DNA from: Saccharina japonica
Lineage: Eukaryota; Sar; Phaeophyceae; Laminariales; Laminariaceae
Direction of reading: 5' to 3'
Assembly: GCA_008828725.1 (NCBI GenBank)
Contig: MEHQ01004074.1
Coordinates: 426,485-490,484, forward strand
DNA length: 64,000 nt
Below are positions 34,363 through 46,592 of this stretch, one piece after another (within the stretch, counting starts at the first letter, position 1; each line of letters begins with the position of its first letter). Position numbers and translations under genes: made by a program. The notes under the pieces were generated by a model. That model searched no databases, was not told where the DNA came from, and worked only from the letters and a program-made list of their open reading frames with translations.

Positions 34363-37300
34363 GATCTAATAAATATACTGCTCTCACGCGTCGGGTTACA
34401 ACTCCCGAACGACTCACCGCCTCCCCCCGCCGGCGATGAAATCCCACGTACTTTCAGGTTCGACAAAACGCCTGGGAACCCTCTGAAATGCCAGCTGACA
34501 TTTTTGTCCCCGATTGGCATCGTCGGAGTTGCTACACCAGCGGCAGGCGGGACTTTCCAGGTGGAAAAAATAGTGCCCACCACCTTCTCCATCGTTGTGC
34601 CCAAGTTTTACCCCCATGACCCGCCGGCTATCTTCGCGGAAAGGTGGGGGGGGGGTGGGGGTGGAAGCAGAAAAGAGAGGGGGGGGGGCGGGCGGGGGCG
34701 TACTTCATTTGTCTTGCTTAGTCATTTTGACCATTGACCACGACCCTTTCGAGAGCGGAGCACCTTCCCTTACTCCTATAGGCACCTCCAACACTTGAGC
34801 GCTCATTACGTTGGCTTTCCATATATTACAAAGAACTTTTGCTAAGTCTTATCCCCTTTCCTGCCTTCTCCGCCTGTGGCCACCCATCTATCTCCCAAGA
34901 TAGCATGTTTTCTCGCTACTATTTTAGCTGCTTACCAAACTGGCTGCTCCATGTCACACTCGTCTATTTTTCCTCATCTCCTCCTTCAAGCACATCCTTT
35001 CTCCTTGTACCTTTCACATTCTCCACTTATTGTGAACTCTACTCTCTATGGCTTTGCCACATGGCACATCTGCTGCATCTACTTCCTCCTCTCCGGTACT
35101 GCTATACCTCCTTCTTCTTTCTGGCATGGTCAGGTCCCCTACACGAAATCGGCATTTCAGCTTTTCGCGAAGTCCATTGGCCGTGCAGTATTACTTTTCA
35201 TTCCTATTCCTTCTTAACCCCCGTATATCTCTAAGTGTTCTTCCCTTCACCTTCTCTCAGCTGTAGCCTTTCCCTTCTTTCTATCTTTCTTTTCTCTGTC
35301 TTGTATCCGCTGAATTCTCTATGCCAAGGTCTCTTTTTTTCCTTATCCTTCCATACTTTCTCGACGTACGACTATGCCACCTTAATTTCCAGCTCGCCTT
35401 TGGTAACTTTCTCCCATACAAGCTTTAATCAGGCGTATGGCTAGGCAACCTCTATATTTGGCATGTTAACTTTACTTTATATTGCCATTTCAACTTACGC
35501 ACGTCTGCTATTTGTCTTAAGTGGGTACGATTCCTCCAGTTCTGCTCTCAATCATCTGTATTACTCGTCGTACTTGGCTCCATAGCTAACTTTTTTAGCT
35601 GCTGGTCAATCTGTACTGTTTCCAAGCTGTTTTACCGAGCTTCGCGTTTCCTTCCCATACTTCTCCCTGATATTCTAGCTTCTGCGTACAATCACATTCA
35701 TCAGTATACATCTCATTTAATTATAGTGTCAAGCGTGCGGTCTGTTAGGACGCTTCCATCTTGCCTACGTGTGCCTTTACACTTTGCCTATTCATTTTAT
35801 TTATGTGTGCATCCCAAGAAGCAAATCTTTTTGAGATTTTCTACGCCAAGGTAACGAGTATACTAGCGTCTACGATCGGTAATTCATTTCTCCCCACTTC
35901 CCATAACAAGTACCGGGACTCTCCATTAATCTTCGTTACATACAATCTACTGCGCACTTTTTTTACGTTCGCACGTCACTACTTCCACTTGCTGGTGTAC
36001 ACTAGAATTGCTTCTCTATTGTTTATGCAGTCCTTGGGTGTTCTGATATGGCAGACGAATATCAATCAGACAAACATCAATCCCGACACCGTATCTTCCA
36101 CCCACCGTGATCCCGCGATGCTGCTTCTACTATGCTACTATCAATGTCAATTAATGTATACATTGAATAGGTTAGTATAGCGTACATCCCTGGGTCAACT
36201 CCCTGCTTAAGATATCAAACGTAGCTAATCAATTTCCCGTCCACATCACAGCACATTCTACTCGCCATTCCGTCATCTTTTCATCAATTCTCTCCAATGC
36301 TTTCCCTCTTATCCCTATTATCCCACAACATTTTTCCAACAAGCCCATTTCTCCAAATACTGTATCGTAGGCCTTCTGTACATCTAAAGAACAGTACGTT
36401 TTAGCACCGCGTCTTTCTGCCTTGGATTATTTTACCTAATGTGTAACTAATGGTCGAACACGCAGCTACTGTTTGCCTAAATTCCTGCTTAGCCTTCGCC
36501 TAATATTTTCTTCTTCTCCATCATTGTTTCCCACTTCTATTCGATTCAAAATCTTACAGAGACGTTTACACTAAACAGTAGCCTATGATAGCGTTATTGC
36601 CGCTATAGTACCCGGGTAGCCTTGTTCCTCTTCTTAAACAAGTTTAGCTACTACTCCTTCTCGTCCATCTCTTAGGTTCGCTACGTACGTTTTAATCCAA
36701 TATCCAGTTATTACAATTAACCATCATGGTAAGCATTCTCTCTCCCCGTAGCTTCATAAAATTCATTTAACTATTGGTCTGGCCCCTTGTGCTTTTTATT
36801 CTTAAAAGTTAGCTACAACACTTCTTAAAACTTCTTCTCTTGTGAAACTCTCCCTGTAACGCCTTCTGAGCCACTGTCTTCCCTTTCTGATGCATCTTAC
36901 GTTCGCCTCCCACGCACGCTTGATATCTTTCTCTCAAATTCTTTGATCGACGTTTCGTTGAGTTGTGGCGTCCCTAAGCTTGCGGTAATGTCCTACAAGT
37001 ACTTCCCTTTCCCTTCGAACTACTAACCATTTTTAACCGTTCCTGTTGCTCTTAATGTAGCTATCCCGTATCTGCCTCTCCTGCTTGTTTGCCCCTAGTA
37101 TCCCTTTTATCCCTACTCCACATCTGCTTCATCCCGCCATCAAGTCTTTATTCGTTTTATTAACAACGTCTTTCCATTACCCTTTTTCTTTTCTTCTCAA
37201 CACCTTTTTTACTTTATTCTAGCAATACCATTAAACTCCTCCACCCTGACGTAGTTTTGGCTCGATGCGTATCTTGCGTGTGCTTTCCTCTTACTCCTAT

Positions 37301-40300
37301 AGCCTCTTATTACTTCTTCATACCCACCATTTTACTGGGGCCTCTATTGGACAAATATCACTTCTTCCCTATTACTTTAACTTGCTGTGGTTTTGACAAT
37401 TTCTTCGCCATCCTTCCCATTATCCTCGCTCCTGCACTATCTCTCTCTATATTGTTCTTTGTCGTACTATGTTTTCCCAGCAGATCGGAAAAATGCTCTG
37501 CATTTTAGTAATCTCTTTTGACTCTTCCCGTTTTTCCTTTACTTTTAGTTTTTCTGAATTCGCCATCTGTACAATTTCCTACCCGCCTGAGGTGGGGAGT
37601 AAAGGCGAAGGAAGGGAGAGGGGGCGGGGGGGGGGGGGGGTACTCATGTTGTGCACGGCCGTAGTCATATGACCATAGACCTCGCATCCCTACAATGCCG
37701 GGACGGAGCGCGTTTGGGTTCCAACCAGGCAGACATTGCTTGCACCAAGCGCGAAACGCCGCCGAGGTATTGGGCGAGTCGCATGGAGGGTGAGCTGACA
37801 TCTGCTAAGAACGCCTCTGAGGCGGACTTGCATATGGACGACAGCTTCAATGAGTTGTATTTAATTTCTGGTGTGGCCACTTCCGGCAGACAGCAATGGG
37901 TTTTACTATGTAACTGCCTCGCGACGCCTTACCATATTAACACTACGTGATACGATCATTCCCTTGCGAGGAGATGAGTTATCAACGCCCGCACAAATGA
38001 TCTAGACAAGACGCCAGTATGGGTGACCGCCAAAAAAAAAAAAAACGTACCCTGGTTGTCGACCCAACGCAGTGAGAGGCGTGTTTTACAGCGTCGTTGC
38101 CAAACCGACGCCAACCGCAACCTATTAAATATATAAAACAGTTAGAGGGGGGGGGGGGGGTGAAGGGAAAGGAGGCGAGGGGAGGGCCGGGGGGGGGGGA
38201 GGGGGGCTAACCATGGCGGCCTAGCCCCTTGCAATCGTTTTGCAGCAGCTATTTGGCTGCGCGTGTATGTGGTGTGTGGCCGTTCGAACGACGGACGGCC
38301 GGAAGAATTTGCGCCTGGAAAAGTTTGAAGAACCCGCGTTTGTTTCGCGAATGTTTGTTCACGTTGTGTCGGGCTGCCGATCGCGTTTTTGCGGCTGCCC
38401 GCCGGGATCACGTCGGGCATGCGTTCGCTGCCTCCCCTCCTGCCAAGCTTTCGATCGAGTCTTGGGGCATTTACCGCAGAATGTCAGTAGCAAGGCGCGT
38501 CACTCTTTATTTCTGCCACGACGACTTATCGCGATGATTTATTCGCCATGATGGTCAGGCCTGTGAGTTAGCTGACTTTGAATCGCGGACTATTGATGGT
38601 TACATTCATTGGCAGGGTAGTTACATTTACAGTAATTGCGTACGGTAATCTACGGCCTTCCGCGTCTTTGTGGTCTGATTGACTCGGTCGTGTTTTTTTC
38701 AGTAAAGACCAAAGTTACTTTCACTGACCGAGTTTTGCGGGATTCTTGCTACGTAGCTACTTCTTTTTACTACATTTATTTTTTAATCCTCCGGCGGATT
38801 GGTAAAAATAAAGATAAGGCTTAAGCTCACCACGCTTCCACCTTCAAAACATGTCGCGTGTGTCAATATAGCCCATCGTTTCCGTTGCAGCAGCAGCAGC
38901 AGTAAGTACAGGCTCACGTGAGGACGTTGACTACCGCCCTCTGTAGTAGTTGGCTTAGTTGGCTTAGTTGGCTTGCTACGCCACTCACCTGCGTCTTTGC
39001 ATATATCTGACCGGCGGGTTTGTGGCTCGAATTGTATTTTTTGTTAACAAATACTTGAGTTACGAGTATATCGTTGGCTTACTTCGCTAGCCAACTAATA
39101 CCTAGTTGGTTTTACTTTCCTATCCAACTAATAGCTACTGGTAAATGGCTTAGTTTTCGCGATCCAACTAACAACTAGCCGTAGAGTCACTTGTCTACTC
39201 GCCACCTAATTAATATCCAGTTGGCTTACTTCTCCGCCCAACTAATAACTAGTTGGCTTACTTCTCCGCCCAACTAATAAATAGTTGGCTTACTTCGCCG
39301 CCCAACTAATTAATAACTAGTTGGCTTATTTCTCCGCCCAACTAATACATAGTTGGCTTACTTCGCCGCCCAACTAATAACTAGTTACTTTCGCCACCCA
39401 ACTAATAATAACCATTAATAGTTGGCTTACTGTACCACCCAACTAAAAAGTGTCCGTGAAGTCCAGCGAAGGCATGTCTTACTCACAGACGTTCCAACTG
39501 TGATGGTTGCGCCGCTAACGGTACTGCTCGAATTCATCAGGTGTTTCAGGAGGAGCTGCTCGTTTGTGGGCGAGGACGGGCAGTTACATCTCCCGTTTTT
39601 GGAGAGGGCGGCGTGGAGTTCTGTGAGCACGATGGCGCTCATCGTGGAGACTCTCCTTCAGGTGACCCAAAACCACCCCTTAGGAAAGAGGGCATGAACC
39701 GAGGGGTTTGCGCGTGTTAGCCCTTGTGTGACTTGAAAAGTCCCCTTGGAAAGTGTGTTTGTTTAGTATTAGTAGTGTGAATCTACAGAGTAGACGACTT
39801 GGAGTAGATGCAAAGGAAGATAGGGAGGAGTTGGCGGGAGGGAGGACCACCGCGGTAGCGCTGGGCTGTTGTACGGTACAGCAGTATCAATAATAGATAG
39901 TACGGTGCAGTATGGTAGTGAGACAAAAACGGCGGCAATGCGCCAGTATTCGCGATAAATCGGGGTCAAGAATTGGCGTTAGATAGTCAAGTCAACTCGC
40001 CCCTCAGAAACGTTTACGATAGTGCAGCTACAAAAAAAACCCGGCAGGGGTGCTGCCGCCTGATCAATCTTCAATTACTAATGTAGTAACAAGAGTAATT
40101 ATAATCCACGATGGAAGCAAAAACCGGGTATCGCCTTATGTTTACACACCATTTTTCGGTTCTGATTACTACTGCTGCTGTATGTTCCCCCGCAATCATA
40201 GGAAGAGCGTGCAACAGTAAAGAGTATCATCAGGCTGCCGTAGCACCTCCTTCCCACTGATTGCACGTTGGGCACATCCCCTATCCCCTACCCCAGCAGC

Positions 40301-41530
40301 ATGTCTCCTTGGGCTGCTTCTTGCGGTCGATGCTGTACTATAATCAAGTCACTTTTTCCCCTCTTTCAAGTCTCAAAGTTGTATGAGGCTACTCGCGTGA
40401 GGTAGCTCTATAATCTATACCCTACCCAACAAACGACTTTCGAGAAATATTGTAAGTTACTGTTTGCCCGATACCCAATTAAATGGGCTTGCAAATAACA
40501 GTATACACAACGGATGCAAATATATTGGGTAGTTTGAGAGTTGAGGAGCCCCGTCAATGGGACGCACAATTTTATGGGCTTGCAATTAGCTATATGCAAT
40601 ACCTATCGATGCAAATGTATCAGGAGCAGGATACGCAATCTAACGGGCTTGCACATAGCAATGTGCAATACACATCCGATGCAAAACATATTGGGTACGT
40701 AGCTATTCCGCTGAGGAGCCCCGCAAGTGGGATACACAAGTTAATGGGCTTGCAAATAGTAATATGCAATGCGCATCGGATGCCAAGATGTTGGGTAGCT
40801 TCGTGGGATACACAATTAAACGGGCTTGCCAATAACAGTGTACGCTAACGCATGCTACGGTAGAGGTTCACCTATATAAATGCATGCTACGATAGAGTTT
40901 CACCCTGTTTTTTCTGAACTCCTGCATTGAGAAGCTCCATACGACACCAAAAAATGGATTCGGAGGAAACGAAAAAGTGTTACCCGATGGACGATCCCAG
41001 AACCTAAGTATACAGCAAAAAATATCGCAACAAAATCATGAGTTAAGGAGCTCGATCATTCAGAAAAAAAAAATCAGCCAAAACATGCCACCTCGTTCGT
41101 AGCACGCGTCTAATATAATCACTTGAATATTATGTAGGACCTCTACCTCACGCAACAGCTGATTTTGAGAAAAGCCAAAAGTTCGCCCGGTGAACATAGT
41201 TTATACGTAAATGTGAAAGATGTGTCTATGTATAGTAAGTTTTTGTGTAGTACTGGAAGGCGGTGCGTTCCTGGGCAGTCCCGCCCCGCCCCCGCGCCGC
41301 TGTGGACGCGCAATGACACGACAGCCTTTGGTTGAATTGAACAAGGAAGAAGAGAAATACGAAACGCTTCCCACCGCACTTTTGATGCACCCAGGGGCTC
41401 CGAAAGTACGCGGCGGGAGAGCCGCAGCCTTGGCGAATCGCGTCAGAAACGGCGGGATTAGACGCGGCGGAATCGCGAATGCAGCACCCCGAAGAGGAGC
41501 ACTACGCGCCCGCTCTTTCTGTTGCAGCTG

Positions 41531-41571
<41 letters not shown>

Positions 41572-42072
41572 GCAGCAGCAGCAGCAGCAGCAGCTGCTGC
41601 TGCTGCGGGTGCGGGTGCTGGTGCGGGCGCGCGTTTCGCCTCGCCCGGTGACCTACTACCGTCGCTCGTGGCATCAGAGGGAGTTCGTAGAGATGGTGGT
41701 GGGGGCGACGAGTGGGCCGTGGAAGCGCGGTGGCATGCGATGCAGCCTAGCGGCAGCGGCAGCGGCAGCGGCAGCGGCAGCGGCAGCGGCAGCGGCACTG
41801 CTAGCGGCGGCGTTGGCGGTAGCGGGTCGGGCGCTCTGAACATAACACCGTCGATTTTTGGCGGACAGACGGGTGGTGACTGCGGCGCGGGCGATGGCGC
41901 TAGTAGGTCGGGCGTTCTGAGCGGGGCACCCGCGGTTTTCGGGCGGGAGGAGGCGGTTGTGGACTGTGGGGAAGCGGGGGCTTCGGCGCGGGGGTCGGAC
42001 CGAGGCGCCAAGCCTGGTTGGACGCGAGATATCTCCGATGGTTGCACGATGGACGTTACGGATTCCTTGTGA
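34363..42072 (+). CDS. E2 (UBC-fold) variant with His at the apparent active site
   Basis: Three exons join in phase: 34363-34643 (phase 2 end), 39541-39661 (phase 0 end) and 41395-42072 (TGA stop). Exon A gives LKCQLTFLSPIG, then FSIVVPKFYPHDPPAIFAE, the beta-sheet and YPxDPP signature of E2 enzymes (compare the NEDD8 E2 type). Exon B gives FVGEDGQLHLPFLERAAW followed by a helix, aligning with the E2 segment DGxxCLxxL...W. Here His replaces the catalytic Cys. The HPN motif just before is also absent (RRSCSF). Exon C starts GLRKYAAGEPQPWRIASETA and has a PEEEHYAPALSV segment. It then runs into poly-Ala, a GSGSGS stretch and a Gly/Asp-rich end. It is therefore likely a non-catalytic UEV-like protein. 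Introns are 4897 and 1733 bp. The start is uncertain (see 31269). Confidence 0.8.
34690..34755 (-). repeat. Inverted copy of the poly-C/TCGAAAGGGATG repeat
   Basis: A poly-G run, GCGTACTTCATTTGTCTTGC, CATTGACCACG and CCTTTCGAGA form the reverse complement of the blocks at 13091 and 16525. It lies immediately after the splice donor of the E2-like exon at 34643. Confidence 0.65.
34800..37560 (-). pseudogene. Degraded non-LTR retrotransposon (LINE), antisense
   Basis: This pyrimidine-rich stretch decodes on the - strand. Around 36420-36290 it reads RRGAKTYCSLDVQKAYDTVF and then GLLEKCCGIIGIRGKAL, the reverse-transcriptase motif (xDxxKAYD) and following GI(x)G region of LINE enzymes. Next come TQGCT and a LFNVYIN-like remnant, as expected after it. 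Upstream at 37250-36900 it has a Lys/Arg/Glu-rich linker. Near 35100 an RFRVGDL remnant with spaced Cys residues matches a LINE C-terminal region. Stops and frameshifts are frequent, so it is dead. It lies inside intron 34644-39540 of the E2-like gene, opposite in orientation. Exact ends are uncertain. Confidence 0.75.
37630..37765 (+). repeat. Poly-G-led dispersed repeat, single copy
   Basis: A G-run, GTACTCATGTTGTGCACGGC, GACCATAGACCTCGCATCCC and CAGGCAGACATTGCTTGCAC match the duplicated units at 63327-63747 with moderate divergence. Confidence 0.75.
39050..39445. repeat. AACTAATAACTAGTTGGCTTACTT tandem array
   Basis: About ten imperfect units of roughly 32-35 bp (GTTGGCTTACTTC, GCCGCCCAACTAATA, ACTAG) form an array that ends about 95 bp before the E2-like exon at 39541. 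TTGGCTTAGTTGGCTTAGTT precursors lie at 38950-38975. Confidence 0.85.
39737..40016 (+). repeat. 280-bp dispersed repeat, copy A
   Basis: It matches 42972-43268 in the same orientation for most of its length, from CCTTGGAAAGTGTGTTTGTT through GTAGACGACTTGG to AGTCAAGTCAA and GCCCCTCA. The two copies flank the last exon of the E2-like gene. Confidence 0.85.
40485..40850. repeat. GGGCTTGCAAATA tandem repeat
   Basis: Five imperfect units of 70-100 bp begin with GGGCTTGC(A)AATA, followed by ATATGCAATAC, a CGGATGCAAA block and GGAGCCCCG in some. Non-coding; in the intron before the last E2-like exon. Confidence 0.8.
40881..41110. mobile_element. Uninterrupted copy of the 2226-3846 TIR element
   Basis: The ends TGCATGCTACGATAGAG and, inverted, TTCGTAGCACGCG, with inner GGCTGATTT and CTCCTTAACTC blocks, match the TIRs of the nested element at 2226. 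The interior CGGAGGAAACG...CCTAAGTATAC also occurs there inverted (2415-2480). Length is about 230 bp. Confidence 0.7.
41530..41605. repeat. CAG/CTG microsatellite inside a coding exon
   Basis: An interrupted CAG run is read as Ala (GCA) in the E2-like frame. A second coding repeat, (GGCAGC)n at 41751-41795, gives the Gly-Ser stretch. Both are within the last exon and are expected to vary in length between individuals. Confidence 0.75.
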
Positions 42073-42971
42073 TGGTGACGGATCCGGGGTCCGTCGCCCC
42101 GCCGCTGGCTGTGGTAACCTGAGTGGGGTGTGGGGACGGAAGGGATTGATGCGGGAGGGCTTCTTGTGTCTTTTGTCTTGTATCTTGTGTCTTGTGTCTC
42201 GTGTCTTGTGGCCTGCGTTTTATGGCTCGTGTCTCTTGTCTTGCGTATTGTGTCTTGTGTGCCGCTCGCCAGCGGTATAGGGTTGGTGGAGGGTGCCGGT
42301 AGGCATGACAGCAATAAAACCCCCTTGAGAAATTCACCCCCTTTTTTTTTTCAAGTTTTGGTGATAACACATAGTTTAAATTGAGAGTTGAGCCCTATGC
42401 GTACCTTTTTCGCAGTACAAGTACAGGAACAAAAGTTTTTTTAGTACTCGTAGCGTGTACATGTGCACGAGGAAAGTGTAACGGGGTGGTAAGTAGTACA
42501 GTGGTCTGGGATGTAGCGTGGTCAGTAGTACATGCTCTGGAGTTTACCGATATTTTGAGGTCACCCGGGTACCCTCAGCGTATATACCCCACTAAACACA
42601 CCCGGCCGAGTACCGTATACCGTGATCAAGATACCGAACCCCCTGGGAAAATTATTCCGAGTCGATTCTACACAGCAAGGGGGGCACACGCAACCAGAAA
42701 GGTGGCTTTCGATTCATCTCGTCAAGCTCTTTCCATAGACGCATCGCTCGGTCTTAAAAGTTTGCGCTCTCGCCGTTCTTGAGCGAATCAGCGTGGAAAT
42801 TCGTCCGAGCGGGTGTGTTATCTTATCACACGTGCTTATCACACGTGTGATAAGATACCCCCCGAATCCCCCCCCTGCTATGAACCCCTTAAAAACTGGT
42901 CCCACGAATTTGGGGAGAAACTGCTTGGAATTAGTGTGGGACATTTTTTTTTTCAGTTCTGAATGGGTATA

Positions 42972-43268
42972 TAGCAAAAGAAAAGACCCCTTGGAAAGTG
43001 TGTTTGTTTAGTATTAGTATTAATAGGGTGAATGTACAGAGTAGACGACTTGGCGTAGATGCCAAGGAAGAGAGGGAGGAGTTGGCGGAAGGGAGGACCA
43101 CTGCGCGGTAGTGTTGGGCTGCTGTACGGTACAGTACCAATAATAGTACAGTGCAGTATTGTAGTTCTGGTAGTGAGCTAAAAACCGCGACAGTGCGTCA
43201 ATAATCGCGATAGTCAGGGTCAATAATTAATTGGCGTCAGACAGTCAAGTCAAAGCGCCCCTCATAAA
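42972..43268 (+). repeat. 280-bp dispersed repeat, copy B
   Basis: Second copy of 39737-40016, 3.2 kb away in direct orientation, beginning about 0.9 kb after the E2-like stop codon. No coding potential. Confidence 0.85.
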
Positions 43269-43557
43269 TATTTAGCGATTTGGGATTTACCTGGTAGTGC
43301 CGGCAGAAAACTTATGAGTAAACTCTTGGAAAATATTTGTACCGTTTTCTGGCAAACGACTCAAGTCCGACTAAAAAGTCAACTTCCGAAAAAAAAATGA
43401 AAAAAGTGCTTCCTCAACTACTGGGATAAAAGATGGCAAAGTTTCAGAGCACTGGTATAATATCAAGTGACATCAGGACGTACGTATACAGTCTACGTAT
43501 GATACCTGGTACCAGGAGTATCATGATGGGTCTTTGACAGCATGGCCTAACAGTAGG

Positions 43558-44410
43558 GTAGAAATGTTTTTACCGAACGCGCGGTCTTGTTTACCGAACG
43601 TGCTATTGATGTCACGTTTACCGAACGTTCTATATCATGTTTACCGAAGGTACGGACCGAATGCGCTAACATGTGTACCGAATGTGGTATTATACTGTAT
43701 ACCGAAGGTACCAAGTTCACACTGACGTTTACCAAACGTTTGATCATGTCTACCGAACGTATCATGTATGTTTACCGAAGGTACCAACTTGACACGCAGG
43801 TTTACCGAACGTGCTGTCATGTGTCCCGAATGTAGTATCAGGTTACCGAAGGTGCACGGACCGAACGCGCTATCATGTGTACCGAATGTGGCTCACGTTT
43901 GCCGAAGGAACCAACTTCACACGCACGTTTGCCGAACGAACGTGTTGTCATCTGTACCGAATGTAGATTCATGCTAATTACCGAAGGTATGAACCGAACG
44001 CGCTATCATGTTTACCGAATGTGGCATCATGTTATGTTTACCGAAGGTACCAAGTTCACGTGCACGTTTACCGAACGTGCGATCATGTGACCGAATAATG
44101 TAGAAGAATCAGTTTATTAAAAGTACCAACTTCACACGCACGTTTAGTGAACGTGTTATTTTGTGTACCGAATGTAGCATCATGTTTACCGAAGGTACGC
44201 ACCGAACGCGCTATCGTGTGTACCGAATGTGGCGTCATGTTTACAGAAGGTGCCAACTTCACACGCACGTTTCCCAAACGAACGTGTTACAAATATATAT
44301 ATGTGTACCGAATGTAGACCTGAACGTAGTATCGCCTTCTTTACCGAAGTTGCGGACCGAACGACGCACAATCATGTACCGGTATACCGAACATGATGTG
44401 TACCGACGGC
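43558..44410. repeat. ACCGAA satellite array (about 850 bp)
   Basis: Dozens of short units built on TTTACCGAACGTG, TGTACCGAATGTGG and TTTACCGAAGGTACCAA recur every 20-30 bp, with spacers such as CTATCATG and CTTCACACGCACG. Several unit types alternate, giving a higher-order order. Frames through it give repeated VPNV/LPNV peptides and are not genes. Confidence 0.9.
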
Positions 44411-44879
44411 ATTTTGTACGAACTCAACACGCACGGAATGTCCTAACCATGCCTCGAAAACTACCGGTACAGTCAGTAGTACAGACCTTCGACTCGGACA
44501 CAAAAAAAAAACGGAAAACATATAAATATTATTAGAGCCGCTTTCGAAGGAAGCAGAGCGTGGCGACCCGCCGTGTGCTCGCGCGTTATCTTTTTTAACG
44601 TTTTCGCCGTTTGTTTGTAGCCCTCTGCCACCAAGAGACGGATGATACAGCATCATGAAGGGGGATTAATTTCTACTTTTCTGATACTACTATGCAATCA
44701 AAATGATAATCGTGAATCTAGTACATGCGCTATATATATACCCACCGCCGAGCGCCCGTTCAGAACTGATAGCACTACTGTTGCTGTTGCTGCCGCCGAC
44801 ATCTACCAGAAAAATACATCTAAAAGGCATACACCCACCCTACAATACACTCTATGTAATCTACTCGTGAACGCCCGAT

Positions 44880-45080
44880 CGACCGGTGCATCCATGTATC
44901 GACTTACCGATGTACTATTAGACTATCGGTTTACGACTATGGGCTTTTCGATCCATCGACAAAACCGTACTGCCTGTAGCTACGAGTATCGATATATATC
45001 CGTATTATCGACTTACCCATGTATCGGTTTACCGACTTACCCACTATGGAAAATTCGACGCATTGTTATCGATACATCGG
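44880..45080. repeat. ATCGACTTACCGATGTA short repeats
   Basis: Scattered TATCGACTTAC, CGGTTTAC(C)GAC and CGATACATCGG words recur for about 200 bp, related in style to the ACCGAA array. No gene is supported over 42.1-48.2 kb. Confidence 0.5.
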
Positions 45081-45729
45081 CAAGGCTTAGCGGAGGGGGG
45101 CGCAATGCGAACGAGCACTATCGTACACCGATACAACATCAGTGCATATCGGTACAGTACGTGTTCACTGCGACTTTCGATGCAACTACGTCCTCCGTCA
45201 ATGGTGATCTGCTATGCGAACGTGGCTGCTAACGCCGTCCCCAAGTGTGACATAACTCTAAACTAAAAACATGGAAGAGCAAAATGAACACAAAAAAGGG
45301 TATCGAGTGCCGTTGCATCACCCCACCTGACCCCCCCCCCCCCCCGGGACCCACCCCCCCCAACAAGAAAAATATATTTTATCCTCAGAATACAGGCGGG
45401 ATTATACGTTCAAAAACCGAAGACAAATTTGGGGGGGGGGGGGCTATCATGGACCCGCCACAACACGGCACGGCACCGGCGGTGTTCCTGCAATACATAA
45501 CAAAATGATGACGTCACGACCCTTGATCACGTCAACGGTCAACCATGGATTTTGCGCCAATCAAAATCCTTCCCTTCTAAACAACTTACCAATCGGAACA
45601 CCTCGGGTTCATACGGAACCAGGACAAAACAAGCACGGCCGAACAAAGCGCAACGTGGAACATCGAAGATCATGGAGCTACGAAAAACCATAGGCCACCC
45701 CCCCCCCCGCACCGCTCTCGGTGTGACAA

Positions 45730-46320
45730 CTCAAGGGAGTCCCCGGGCCCAATAGCCCAAAGCTAGAGAGACGGCCATCAGAAGCAAGGGGACATTGAGT
45801 CCAATATCCCGAAGCTAGAGAGACGGTCATCAAAAGCAAGGAGACATATGAGTCCAAAAGCCTGGAGCTTTACAGACGCCATCAGCAGCTAGGCGCCCCT
45901 TGGCTCCAACAGCCCGAAGCGCGACAGATGGCAATCAGAAGCAAGCCGTCCCCAGGTCCAATAGCCCAAAGCCTGACAGATGTCAGTAGAAGCAAGGAGT
46001 CCAACAGCCCCGAGAACTTGACGTGATGTATGTGTATGATACCATCAGGCGCAATGAGTCCCAAAGCTTGGCAGATAGGTGGCCATCATAATGCAAGAAG
46101 GTACCCGGGGTGCAACAGCACAAAGCCTTCCGTCCACCTGGTAAACCCTTACCGGCACACGAATGCGCTCATCAAAACAGAGGCACCGCCCGCGCCATCG
46201 ACCAGCCTCGTTGCTTGAAAGATGCCATCACAAGCAACCGACTCCAACAGCCCGCAGGTTGAGTGGTGTCCCATCAGAAGCAAGGAGTACCGGGATCCAA
46301 GAGCACGAAGTCTTCCGTCG
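45730..46320. repeat. 52-54 bp tandem repeat (CCAACAGCCCGAAGC)
   Basis: About ten degenerate units follow the pattern GTCCAATAGCCCAAAGC, then GAGAGACGG or TGACAGATG, then CCATCAGAAGCAAGGAG. Identity falls towards 46300. Non-coding. Confidence 0.8.
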
Positions 46321-46592
46321 ACGGGTTGAAGAGGTCCCACGCCGCGCTTATCCCCCATTGAATTCCCGCCTGCTGTCGAGACACGCGACGAAACCCCAAG
46401 GCAATGCGCACGTGGAGGCAGGGGGACGTACGAGAGGACGGGCAACACGGCAGACGAGCCATTCGTGAGCAAGGTATACAGCGAGTGCACACAGATATTC
46501 TTGTGAGCAAGTCGTCAAACAAAAGCAAACAAAAAAGCAAAAAACAAAACAGTACCAGTGCGTACACCCGTAAAACAAACAATTCAGTTATA

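Noticed and set aside
38229..38551. Cys-rich + frames of about 100 codons
   Set aside because: Two frames are open at once and neither has domain similarity or splice support; lies in the long intron of the E2-like gene.
43558..44410. CRISPR-like array of short repeats
   Set aside because: Units vary in sequence and spacing, there is no constant repeat with unique spacers, and the window is eukaryotic.
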